From Cercis canadensis (taxonomy: Eukaryota; Streptophyta; Magnoliopsida; Fabales; Fabaceae), in contig QAOA01008661.1 in NCBI GenBank assembly GCA_003255065.1, positions 62,001 to 126,000 of the forward strand: a DNA stretch of 64,000 nt, written 5' to 3'. Positions 23,789 to 35,400 of this stretch are shown in pieces. A program made the translations under genes and the position numbers. Below the pieces are notes generated by a model that was given only the letters and a program-made list of their open reading frames with translations, was not told the origin of the DNA and did not search any database. Position 1 is the stretch's first letter, and every line of letters begins with the position of its first letter.

Positions 23789-26700
23789 ATGGTGGTCTGC
23801 AAATGTCGCAAGGTTTTCCTCCCTTTCCTTTTCTCTTTCGCTGCTTTTTCTGTTGATAATTCGGGTTATGCTTTGGATTCAGTTTGGGCAATTATGCTTG
23901 ATTCCTTAGCTGGAAATTTAGATCAGATTGGTTTCGTAATTTCAGATCATGGGTGATCTATTAGCTTCTGCATTAGTTTCATTTCTATGTAAATGCGTGT
24001 GGGAAATGGAAGCTTGATGCCATTGTGTATTGGGTTCGAAGTAGCTTGTCTGGGGACTTATTTTCGTATCTGAATTCCATTTCTAGCTTGGGGAGTCATT
24101 ATAGTTGGCGTTAATATGCTCGTTTTCTAGCTTATCTCTATTGCTTTCTGTCTAGGAGTTGGTTTTGTTTTTGTTACATGCATTCATTTCTTGGATTTGC
24201 ATAATAACATATGTGGTGGTTTTTCTTGTGTTTAGGCTACTAAGTTATATTGTTTCGTGCACAAAGTTCCTGTCTGCGGAGAATGTATATGTTTTCCAGA
24301 GCACCAAATCTGCGTGGTAATTTTTTCAATTTTATATTATTTGTTATTTTGTAATTGATGCTAAAATGGCCTGGTTCTCGTGCTCCCTTCTGGTTACTTT
24401 CTACTTTCAATTTGGTTTATTTTTCCTAATCATATGTTATATATAAGAGTTTTGTTATTCAATCATGGTGGTTTACTTCAGTTAGATTCTAACTTTGGCT
24501 TTAGTTTTCTTGGGGACTGTATTAAGGAGGAACTCTTAAGGTTTGTGATTTGAACTAGGTATCTTATGGAAATCCAAATCCTGGATGTACCGAACTTAGA
24601 GTTTCTGAGTGTAAGCTTTGTTTCTTTTTCCATCTTTCATAGGTCCGAACTTACTCAGAATGGGTTATAGATGGAGAGTATGATTGGCCCCCTAAATGCT
24701 GCCAATGTCAAGCTACTGTAGAAGAGGGGAGTGGGGCTCAAACTACTCGACTGGGTTGCTTGCGTATGTGAATTTTCTTATGTATTTCTTTGAAATAAGT
24801 CCTGTTATATTCATACTAAATTTCATAATATTAAATTTAAATTTTGTACATTTTAGATGTTATCCACACAAATTGCTTGGTCTCACATATCAAGAGTTTT
24901 CCTCCACATACTGCCCCAGCAGGATACGTGTGTCCATCATGTTCCACTTCGGTAAGATTTTCCTTCAAATGATTTCTGCTTCTTCAGTAAGTAAGGTTTT
25001 TGTTTGAAAGAAGTGTTTACGTTCTGAAAGTTATTTTGTTGATTTTGTTTACTTATTATTCAAACTTCAAAATTGTGTTATTAATGGTGTCCTAGATGCT
25101 TAGAACATTATGTTCAAACCTTGAGTTGAAAGGGACGTGTTATGCCATTGCCATTTAGTCTGCTTTCCTTGTTTGTCTTTTTGATCTATTTTTCTTAATT
25201 ATTAAAAGCTAAAACGAAACTGCAGAAAGTGAATCATTGATTGGCATTTCGTTCAAAACAATTAATTAATGGTTTACCTCAGAGAAGATTGGCGTGAAAG
25301 GACTGAAAGTAATTGCCAAGGAAACTAGAATGAAAGTGTGTTCAAAAAATTAATACTCAGTTAGCTACTTCTGACTTATTGTAGTTATATGGTAATTTTA
25401 TTTTGTGGTTATGCTTTCACCATTATGATTTTCTTTGATTTCCCCCTTTTCTTTTCAATGCTTAATTGTGGTGAAATTTCATTGGTGCATGCAGATATGG
25501 CCTCCCAAAAGTGTGAAAGATTCAGGATCTCATCTTCATTCCAAGTTGAAGGAAGCGATCATGCAGGTGATGTATGAATTTATGATATTTGGCAGTGTCA
25601 CTTCTTTATGCAGTAATGAGAAGATACTAGGGTAGGTTTCTTGACATATGGGTCACAGAACAACCTGATAGCCATAAACTGGGACTGTATGTTATCATTA
25701 GATGGATTATGGTTATAAATGAGAAATGAGTTCGGGCTTTGCTGGTATTCTAGGTAGAATATTAGAAATTGACTGAGCAGAAATTCACAGAAATGGTGAT
25801 GTAGGTGGATAGACTAGAGTCTAAAGGTAGGGGATATGGAATATGTAATATGGAATGTTACCATGAAATGCCAAGAGTAATCAAATCAATTACTAGAATT
25901 TATGCTGTTTGCACATGCTTGCACTATTCAAAGCTTGGATTCTACTAGTTTGCCCCTCATATCTATCTAGTTTTGTTCAACAATCTCATGTCCTACAATA
26001 GAGGAGATGATCTTGAGGGCAGTCATATTCAATCTAGAACGTTCGTTCAAAGTGGAGATCTCTGATTTCTGAGTAAATGGATGTGCTCAATATTTGTGTC
26101 TTGTCTCCTATCTATGATGTGTGCATATTGCAGAAGAAAAAAACTGCAGCAATGTGCTTGTTGTTTTTTTGGTAATTAAGAAATAATTCATTTTCTTTGG
26201 TCCTGGTCCTGGAGCTATTTGCCTTATCTGTTTCCTTTTTGTTATACTATTAGAATTTTAAATATTTTTTTTTTCCAATTTTTAATGCAGACTGGTCTGG
26301 AAAAGAATCTCTTTGGAAACCATCCAGTTTCATTGCCAGGGACAGAATCCCGTAGTCCTCCTCCTGCATTCGCTTCAGATCCATTGGTTAATAGGGAAAA
26401 TAATGCAAACTCAGATGCAATAGAGGAATACTCATCTGCAACTAGAACAGGACCTTCTAAACTTTCAGTGACCGATATTGTGGAGATAGATGGTCCTAAT
26501 TCAGCAGGAAACTTCATGAAAGGCTCAAGTCCTGCTGGTGTAAGAGGATTTTACTCACAGTTATTGCATCTAAAAATATATTGTTTTAGTTTATGCATTT
26601 ATTCTGTGTTTGTATGTACCTGTCCTTTAATCTGTTGGTCTGAATTTTTACTTGTTCTATACCAATTTGAATAATTGTTATCTTCTTTCACGCATTCAGT

Positions 26701-27917
26701 ATTGTATCTTGTATAATTTTGTTCTCATTGTTGCTAATAATTCAGCCTGGCGCTACCACAAGGAAGGGTTTACTCCATGTTGACCGGCAGAACTCTGAAA
26801 TCTCATATTATGCTGATGATGAAGATGTGAATCGTAAAAAGTATACAAAAAGAGGTACATATATTGGGTAAATAATTAGAATAATGAAGTTTAGACAACA
26901 AAATACCCAAATACCCATGTTTTGGAAAATATTACCGAAATACCGACGTTTTTCAATTTTTTAAGTTTGGGAACAATTATTCAACATAATCATATGTGGG
27001 ATTTCTACCACTCCATCTCTTGATGTGATTAAAAACTACTTACCTCTCGATTTGATACTGTTTCCTCTGCTTTCATTATGTGCAAATTAGCTGCTCCTGT
27101 TCAATTTATTAATTCAAACTTTCATCTTTGGAAATGTAGGTCCATTCCGCCATAAGTTTCTTAGAGCATTGCTTCCTTTCTGGTCTAGTGCATTGCCTAC
27201 TCTACCAGTGACTGCACCCCCAAGGAAAGATGGATCAAATGCAAATGAAGCCCCAGAAGGCCGTGCAAGGCATCAAAGATCATCGAGGATGGACCCAAGA
27301 AAAATCCTTCTTGTAATTGCAATTATGTATGTCTCTACGTTCTTTTCCTGTTTGATATATAGGAAGCAGAGAAAAGGACAAAATAGAAGAAAAATTAAGG
27401 ACCTAAACTTTTTGCAATTAAAGTTAGTTCTGAGTCATTAGTAATGACTAACCAGGAAAAATATTTAGGAAAGTGGGGAAGGCAGTGGGTAACTGAGCTG
27501 CCATTTTATTGCTGAAAGTGGCATGCATTACAAGGTCGATGGAGTCAAAGCTCCTTGTAGGCTGAATTCTTTTCAGTTTATACTCCCGTCCATGTTATCC
27601 AAGATGTTATTCAGGATAGTGTCTCTACTACCTGACGAACAAGAATGTTTTCATGGGATAGAATAGTCATGCTCTTTTTTTCCTTTTCCTTGGTTTACAA
27701 AATAGTGTTGCACTAATTACATATTCTTTTTGATAAAGTTCTGTCATATATACATACAGACCGTAGTTGTAGAGTTTCAAATGTTGTATGGACTAATAGT
27801 GTTTTAATTGATGAAGTTATTATGAACATATGCAGGGCATGCATGGCAACTATGGGTATATTATATTACAGACTTGTACAACGGGGTCCTGGTGAAGAGC
27901 TTCCTAATGAGGAGTAG
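23789..27917 (+). CDS. ZFPL1: Zinc finger protein-like 1 (ZFPL1) homologue
   Basis: Nine exons: 23789-23812, 24236-24316, 24643-24763, 24857-24951, 25495-25566, 26291-26539, 26746-26854, 27140-27326 and 27836-27917, giving 339 residues. An N-terminal zinc-binding B-box-like segment (MVVCKCRK, then YCFVHKVPVCGECICF) is followed by a RING-like Cys/His domain (WPPKCCQCQ near 50-58, LGCLHVIHTNCL, GYVCPSC). A low-complexity linker follows, then one predicted transmembrane helix near 303-324 and a short tail, so it should be tail-anchored. The animal homologue is a cis-Golgi membrane protein that binds GM130; the plant role is inferred. The ATG has a strong context (G at -3 and +4). Its 3' exons were copied by the segmental duplication described below. 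Confidence 0.93.
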
Positions 27918-30900
27918 AGGTGACATGCTGTGGTCTGAAAGTCAGGAGACATTTAGTTGCTTCCTCTCCTGCTCGCATTTTAAATTTTGCTGGTTACTGG
28001 TGCCTCTGCTGCTTATCTGTTTGACTCCTTTGTTCGGACCAGTTGCTGTTTTTGGTAAAATATACAAGTGGATGGTATATAATTTTCATTTGAATGCTGA
28101 TGACAGTAATGTGTTACATAAAATCCTTCTCAGCCATCTTTGCTCTCAGCGCTCAGTTTTTGGTGTCCGTTTGGAATGGAATTGGGGAAACAGTTTTAAT
28201 ATAAATTCTTTTCTTAATTGGTCTGTAATTATCTAGAATCTATGAACTTACAAGACCAATTTCCCTGACCACTCTTCAGTCTTGATTACAAATCCCTACG
28301 TTACTAACGGGAACAGATTTATCTGTAATAGTTTAAGCAAACCAATATTATGAAAGTTGACATGCATTAAAACAACCTCTGATGACGAATATTAACCTCT
28401 TTTGAACTGAGTAGTCACAATTTTTGCACCTATTAACCACAGCATTCTTCATAGTGCTTTGGGTCCGTCAATTTGCCCCTGACAAAAATCAAACTGCTAC
28501 CACACAGATTTGGCTTGGCCAATTCTTTCACCCAAAAACTACGAAACAAGCGTAATGGGCATGGCAATCCTTAAGTGCTGAAACTTTGTCGCAATTTTCC
28601 TTTAAACCTCTTGTTTCAAAACTCACTTCTCAGACTCCATTTAATCATCTTTTTTTAACCCGAACAGTATCACAAGATATGAAAGACATTAGTATTAAAC
28701 CCCTACTTGTAGCAATTAGTTCTTTGATGTATGAATAATGGTATGAATTTATGTAAACTTGTCATAGAAACACTATGTTAATCAATGTAGGCGATTGTTT
28801 CACCATTTTACGAAATTCAGAAAAAAAAAATTGATGTGCTAATAAAAGACTTGCGAAAACTTAGATCATGCGCATGCGTGATAGTGATACCTGAGTATAA
28901 ATTATCAGTCAATACAAAAATCAATAGAGTTTAAGAAACTTTTTAAGGGAGTATTTTCCAAAAGTACAAATGCTTTCTTAATCGTAATCTACTAAGTGGT
29001 ACTACAAAGCTGAGTGAACTTCAAAAGATCCAAAGCCAATGACACTAGACGTAGATTGTACTAAATTGAATTAATTCATAGTAAATTGAAAGATACTTTA
29101 ATAGTTCTCTAACAGAAGTTGACAATTTAGCTCACATTTCAAAAGTCAAACTAGAAGAGATAAAAAGTTATACGAAAAGGAGCTCACAACAGTCGCGTTG
29201 AAGTTTCTGTTCTGAGTTTTGACCTATATGGGTTAATGAGTTTGAAATTATCCATTAATCTAGTGTTTAATCGGTGACATTCTAAAAGTCAATCCTTATA
29301 AAAATGTCTTCCACTTTTACAAGCTACTAAAGTCAAACTCATTCTAGAATCAAGACTAGTTTAACTGTCACCTTCGTTGACTTGCATGGCCTTCATTAGT
29401 TAGGAGAAGATTCTCATTGTTGCAAATGAAAAAGAAGAGGAAGAGAAATTAACATAACCTTAATTATAAGACTGTCCAATCAAAAGGTTTAATTTGCATT
29501 TCACTAATTCGGTGCGTTTAGATTGTTTTGCAGCTAGTCTCGAGCCCTAGCGCCATATGGTCATATATAAAATTTGCTTTGCCATTTGATGATTGAGGGT
29601 GCTATACTAAATATGGCCAAGGGACAAAAATGAGATTTTATATAATCTATTCACAAAATTGAAAATTCCCTTTTTAAAATTGTCAAGAAATTAATCAATT
29701 CTCGCGGGTATGCAAAAATCTTTTGGGGCTTCAAATTTGTACAAAACATAAGCTCAACTTACACCTTATAAAACTCTTAACTATTTAGTAATAGAATCTA
29801 TGATATCATTTTAATTAATTAACTATATATTTTTAAGTGATTAGAACTTTTAGTGCACTACGGGGCAACCTAAGAATGTTGCATTTCATATATACATATC
29901 TAACAAAAATAATAGCCATCCAAACATATATTAGAGAAACTAATCAGATAAGAAAAAAAAAATCAAAATTCTATTATTCTAATTAAGAACTTATTATCAT
30001 TACACGCTATAATGGTCCCTCCAGTTTAATCAATATGTTTACAATGAATTTTTTTTTTTTAAAAAAAACTATTCCAGCAAATATATATAATGGTACCCTC
30101 TATATATATTTTTGTAATAAATAAGTAAAACTAATTTTTTAATTGAAAATATGAAAAATAAAATTAATTGGAGTGTGTACTTATGCTAATGGTCCCTCCA
30201 TATTGTTCAATATGTTTAGAGTTATATGCGTTTAACATTGATGCCCAAATTCTGCTATCCTAACTGAGAATTAATTATCATTATACACTACCAATATATA
30301 TATATATATATATATGATTAATTTCTATGAAAAATATTATTAGAGTGCCTCTTATTGAACAGTGCACTGCACGTTTCTATATTCAACAAATAAAGAGTTC
30401 CACACGTTTTCTTTGGGTGCTACTCTATAATTGGCTTCTTCACGAAATAGTCGTCAATCAAGCTGGAGTTTTAAACTTATTAATTTGAATGATAAAATTA
30501 CATAATAATGTAACTGATGTGGCTTATTTCTTTCATATATAGTTTATATAACTCTATATTCTAATTAATTGGACCATAAATCATTAATTGTAAAGCATGA
30601 AACTGTACTTAACCTCTCGCAGTTGACTGGAGAAACATGCATGTACAGCTGTGAGTATAAGGACACTGATATTTGCACACTTATTATTTATTTATTATAT
30701 CACAAGAGTCTAATGCTTTTCTCCCCACTAATTAAACCACTGGTGCCTACGTAATGTTGAGAAATTAATTAATAGAGAACTCCGAATATATAGTATCTTC
30801 TACTCTCTTATTAATTTGATGGAATCATCTAAATGTCAATTTAACGCACATTGCATTGTAATTAAGTTCAAGAGGGCTATCAACATCTATATTTAATATG

Positions 30901-32394
30901 CTAATGATGTGAGCTTAGAGCTTAAATTGTTTCTTTACAGCTCAAAAATCTTTTAACTTACGATTTGATTCTTTTTCTTATTAACTGATCAGTACAACTC
31001 TTTTGGTATTCTTCAAACTTGAAATCTCTTATATATAAAGTTCTTCTCAACGGGATATCTATTATCTTTATAATTAAGCATATTGAGTTTTTAATTTGAA
31101 GTTCTAAATTTGAATCTTGTTGAAGGGTATGGTGAGGTTTATAAGAAAAGCATGAACTGAACACTATGTTTATTGTTTAATCTTTCTCATAACAGTTAAT
31201 TAATCATTCGACATCCATTGAGATTATAACTAAAATTTATTGAATATAATTATTCTAGATATGGATTAATAATTGATCATCAAAATAAATGGATCATATA
31301 TAGAATATATATGAATCAGTTTAAATTGGTAGAGGAACATTGAATTTGGTTAGCTACTTCAATCCGAATTACTACAAAATTACGTGAAAAATCAGTCTAA
31401 TTAAATTTGATATTGTTTCAAAATTAAATTAGTGCTTTAACGTTTCTCATGCAAGAAGAAGGACAATTATTAAATTAAACTGCTACCAACTTTAAAAAAA
31501 TTATTCCCTTGAGTTATCAAAATTGAAGTGTAAGCTTTCGTATTGAAGGGTTTGCTATTAAAAATTAGTAATGATAAGAATTTGGTGACCTAATGCCAGC
31601 TCTTCCCCTTTTAAGTCGTGCCTGCCGGTTTAGCTTCAAATAAATTAATATTGATTCATTTGTCTATGCAATGAGAATATTTTTCTTAATGAATATTCTA
31701 AAAAACTCGCATGCGTCGACCAACAAAATAAAATTTCAAAAGGGTTTCCAACACTTAAAAAAGTAGTTATAAATGAAGAAACAAGCACGAAAACATTATA
31801 TTCAAAGGTAAATAGTCAATCTACACAGCAAATGATGTCGCGCTGTTATGGAAAGCTCCAACTACAATAAACAATAAACATAAATGAACATACCCAACTT
31901 TCTCCCATTTAATAGTTGAAAACCAGCTTCTTTTGTTGAACAAAGTATTCATCAAGTTTAACTTCTACTCAGTAGTCATGCAAACAGTAATCTGTAATAT
32001 AACCTAATAAACATTAAACCTTGTTATAAACAGTAATCAGTATAATATCTAAGCCTAAGTGTCAGGCGCTCATATATAGTTAACTTCCCATTGAGGCTCT
32101 AAATTTTAATGCCGCAAGTTGAGTATTGCTACAACAGAATAGAATAAATACTAATACCCAGAATTTAACTATCATTATTCAACCCAAATAGATGAATATA
32201 TATATTCTGGAAAGTTTTCTAGTCTCTACAGCATGCATATGCAGACCCTCATGTTCTTCACGAACTTAGCATTAAAATGAAGTTTTTTGGTAATCTATAT
32301 AGAACAATAATCTGCAAAATACAGTTTCAGAATCTTAACGAATAAAATCTGAGTTGAAGAGAATGTGGAATAGGTTAAGGTTTTTAACAGAAGT

Positions 32395-32480
32395 GGAGGG
32401 GACAAGGATCCAGTTAGCGGATAACACTGTCTGGTTACAATTAGGTTTTAGAATGTCAGACTCATCACCACGATCTTCAT
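32395..32480 (+). promoter_or_regulatory. Conserved promoter block of bHLH copy 1
   Basis: This block, GGAGGGGACAAGGATCCAGT onward to ATCACCACGATCT, is strongly matched at 42282-42367 upstream of copy 2. The surrounding intergenic DNA is much more diverged. It sits about 550 bases before the ATG in both genes, so it may be a shared cis-element. Confidence 0.5.
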
Positions 32481-32922
32481 TTTGTCACACGTCATCTTCA
32501 TCTTCATCTTCATTTTCATTCTGTTTCTGTCTCACACAATAATTAATTCTTATTTATATCATCATATTCGTTCTCAAACCCACGTCTCACAATTGACAGG
32601 TGTAACTCTCTCTCTCTCTCTCTCTCTTCTCCACTCTACCAAATCTCACTCTCATAGATATGATTATGAATGCAAGAGTTTCGTTGATAGTATTACTCAG
32701 AGGGATAACAATTTTAATTTTAATGCAACAACAACCACTTGAACTGAACAGACCCCTAGTTATAACTTATAAATTAAAGTGCTCCCATCAAGGACTTGAG
32801 CAAATTAATTTAATGGTATTAAGACTTTGTCAGCTACTAATTATTGGCAATTATGAAATGAGATAATTTTATACAGATCAGGATGTAGTCAATCCCTTGT
32901 GGCATTACTAATACTTGTTGGG

Positions 32923-32930
32923 TATAAATA
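32923..32930 (+). promoter_or_regulatory. TATA box of bHLH copy 1
   Basis: TATAAATA in the context TTGTTGGGTATAAATA, followed by TGAGCTCACTTTTC. The same arrangement is kept at 42727-42734 upstream of copy 2. It lies 111 bases before the ATG. Confidence 0.7.
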
Positions 32931-33033
32931 TGCTACTGAGCTCACTTTTCCTTTCAAACCTTGAAACAAATACAGCTCCTTGAAAAACCAAAACACCCTT
33001 CTCTCTAGTAGGCCCCCAAAAAAAGAAAAGAAA

Positions 33034-34567
33034 ATGGAGCCTGCAGAGTGCATTTCTGAAGAATGGAGTTCTCTTAGTGGATTATACACAGCTGAGGAAG
33101 CTGACTTTATGACCCAGTTGCTTGGTAACTCTTCAGTTTCTGTCCTAAATAATGAGTCAAATGGAAATATTTCCAATTTGGGAATCCCATCTGCATTTTG
33201 GCCTGCCCTTGAATCTACAATAGTGAGCATGACAAGCATCTATAACACTTGTTTTAATCCTTCAAATGCTGATAATACTAATCTTTTCTGTTTACCACAA
33301 GGTAATAGTTGCAATAGTTATAGTAGTACTACAAGTAGTGAAAACTATTACTCTAGTGAAACCAACATTGGCTCCTTGTCCATGGGTTTGTGCTTGGAGG
33401 ATGCCAAAATTAGCCCTTATAGTGTTCAAGGCATTGGTCACTTAAGCCAAGAGATAAATGAAAACATTGATCAAGAGTCAGGTCTAGACCCAGCAGGGAA
33501 AGGGGTTCTTGCCGACAACAATTTGCAGCAGGCTAACAGAGAATGTGACATGCTAGTTTCTCAACCAGCAGAAGAGGATAAAAGCAAAAATATGCAGAAC
33601 TCAGCAAAACGGTCTAGGAGCTCAACAGAGGTAACATAACACAAAAATGACTTTTTCTTAAGGAGACACTTCCTTTTCTTGCAGATTTTAATGAACTATG
33701 TGCGATTCTCATCATGATTTGATTGTGTAGGTCCCAAAGAACAAGAGAAATGTTAGATCAAAGAAGAATCCAAAATCTGCCTCTATAGGCAACAATGTCA
33801 ATGAAGATGATAGATGCCCTGGCCTTCAGGGACAGAGCTCAAGCAGTTGCTGCTCAGAGGATGAATCAAATGTTTCTCAGGATCTAAATGGAGGAGCTTC
33901 TTCAAGTCTTAGCCCAAAAGACCCTGCAGCTGTCAAGTTGAATGGAAAAGCAAGAGCTACAAAAGGTTCTGCCACTGACCCACCGAACCTCTATGCAAGA
34001 GTAAGACCCCTGCAAAAGTGGCTTCCATCAATAATGTTTCTAGTAAATTACACATTGTTTTCATAAATTCTTTTGGTAATCTAAAGGGTATTTCTCCTTG
34101 CATTTTGCAGAGAAGAAGAGAAAGAATAAATGAAAGATTGAGAATCCTACAGAACCTTGTCCCCAGTGGAACTAAGGTAGCTTTCGCAATGGCAGTCCAA
34201 CTATATCACTATACAATTGGTTAAGATTCTCAAAGTTCTCAAGTTCACTTCCTTTGTGAATTGCAGGTTGATATTAGCACCATGCTTGAGGAAGCTGTCC
34301 AATATGTGAAGTTTTTACAGCTCCAAATTAAGGTAACAACAGATGAAATCTTCCTTACAATTCATATTAATGTTAGTACTTCACAGCAGCAACAATTTCA
34401 ATCTTTATTCTTCTTTTGAAAATATAGAGATTAACGCACTATTTCATATTTTGATTTAATTTTTACAGCTTCTGAGCTCTGATGATCTATGGATGTATGC
34501 TCCAATTGCTTACAATGGAATGAACATCGGACTAGACCTCAATATCAGCCCAACCAAACAACCATAG
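33034..34567 (+). CDS. RSL-class bHLH transcription factor, copy 1
   Basis: Five exons: 33034-33630, 33731-34000, 34111-34176, 34267-34332 and 34469-34567, encoding 365 residues. The bHLH domain (about 287-335) has the basic region [10 protein letters not shown], then [17 protein letters not shown], helix 2 [17 protein letters not shown], and the C-terminal [18 protein letters not shown]. That tail is diagnostic for ROOT HAIR DEFECTIVE SIX-LIKE class II proteins (Arabidopsis bHLH84/85/54, i.e. RSL3/RSL2/RSL4). The N-terminal half is Ser/Asn-rich and low complexity, with a conserved start [10 protein letters not shown] and [11 protein letters not shown]. Family role: nuclear activators of root-hair and other tip growth, binding E-box/RHE sites as dimers. 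A tandem paralogue lies 8.3 kb downstream. Which RSL member it corresponds to needs a tree. Confidence 0.92.
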
Positions 34568-35095
34568 GAAATGCATACTACATAGAGGATAGCAATAAAA
34601 GAGGACACAGCAATTTATTAGCTGAAGCTGCCGTTTTCTGATGTTTTTGTCTTGTTCATTTCTAAGAATGACATTGAATCCTGCGGAATATGGCCAAAAG
34701 GCAAGGGTAATGAGCCAAAAAGATTTTTTGTACCCAGACTTCAATTTAAGTTGGAACTCATGGCTCCTTATGGGAAGTGATCCAACAGCGGAGAATTGTA
34801 TTAGATTTCACTAATCTAGAGTCATTGGCATCTTATGTTAGATAGTTAATTGATGATTTTGAAAGTAGTTTGCAGTTCAAAGATAGAGTCTCAGATGAAT
34901 TTCTGCAAGAAATGACCAACAAGCTTAGGTGAATCTATAATATGGGTTAACAGTTTGTCAATGTGGAGAATTATATACATCTCCAAAGAAAAATGTAGAG
35001 AAATATACAAGGGCAAGTTGTCTGGTGAAATTAATATTCTCTATATTTTTTGGTGGATTAAACTATGCATATTTGATAACGAGGCCTATGCAAAC
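34568..35095. other. 3' flank of bHLH copy 1
   Basis: Contains the probable 3' UTR, nearly identical to 44349-44866 downstream of copy 2. Similarity stops abruptly at about 35095, at GCCTATGCAAA, which is the right edge of the duplicated unit. Confidence 0.7.
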
Positions 35096-35138
35096 AACCA
35101 ACTCTACCAGTGACTGCATAGTATTAGTACATAGCAGT

Positions 35139-35400
35139 AGTTTCTCAGAGCGTTGCTTCCTTTCTTGTCTAGTGCATTACCAACTCTACTAGTGACTGCA
35201 TCCCAACAAAAACATGCATCAAATGCAAATGAAGCCCCAAAAGGGTACGCATAGCATCAAATTAAGATCAAGGATGGACCCAAGATAAATCCTTCTCGTC
35301 ATAGCAATTTATTTGTCTTTGTTCTCTTCTCCTCTATGATATATACATTAATTATTAACATACCAAAATAGCAAGTGCAGAAAAGGAAGAAAAAGAAGAA
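35139..35400 (+). pseudogene. ZFPL1 exon 8 fragment (duplication remnant)
   Basis: Matches ZFPL1 exon 8 and the start of intron 8 (27151 to about 27385): AGAGC(G/A)TTGCTTCCTTTCT, TCTAGTGCATT, TCAAATGCAAATGAAGCCCC and AGGATGGACCCAAGA are shared. It is dead: there is no upstream exon, an in-frame TAG at 35252-35254 interrupts it, and small indels and substitutions are scattered through it. The intron 8 interior and exon 9, with the membrane anchor, are missing because similarity jumps to sequence equivalent to 28.4 kb. It marks the start of duplication unit 2. A stray CCAACTCTACCAGTGACTGCA at 35098-35118, also from exon 8, sits just before it at the junction. Confidence 0.88.

Larger units (their letters stand above)
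27918..33033. other. Intergenic between ZFPL1 and bHLH copy 1
   Basis: AT-rich, without a recognisable gene. A sequence with ATAATGGTCCCTCCA and ATTATCATTA(C/T)AC appears twice (about 29960-30050 and 30183-30290), an internal duplication also echoed near 37380 in unit 2. A (CT)n microsatellite is at 32606-32627. The part nearest the bHLH gene is conserved with the copy 2 promoter. Confidence 0.6.
27148..35095. repeat. Segmental duplication, unit 1
   Basis: Collinear matches with 35139-44866 start in ZFPL1 exon 8 and run through the ZFPL1-bHLH intergenic region to the 3' flank of the first bHLH gene. Anchor pairs include GACTGCA in exon 8 (27201 and 35202), the CTTGTCATAGAAA-type block (28760 and 35730), AAGTCAAACTAGAAGAGA (29142 and 36783), GGACTGCACGTTT-type (30364 and 37532), TTAACGTTTCTCATGCA (31438 and 40327), GGAGGGGACAAGGATCCAGT (32395 and 42282) and both bHLH genes. 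Order and strand are unchanged, so this is a direct tandem duplication. Confidence 0.85.
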
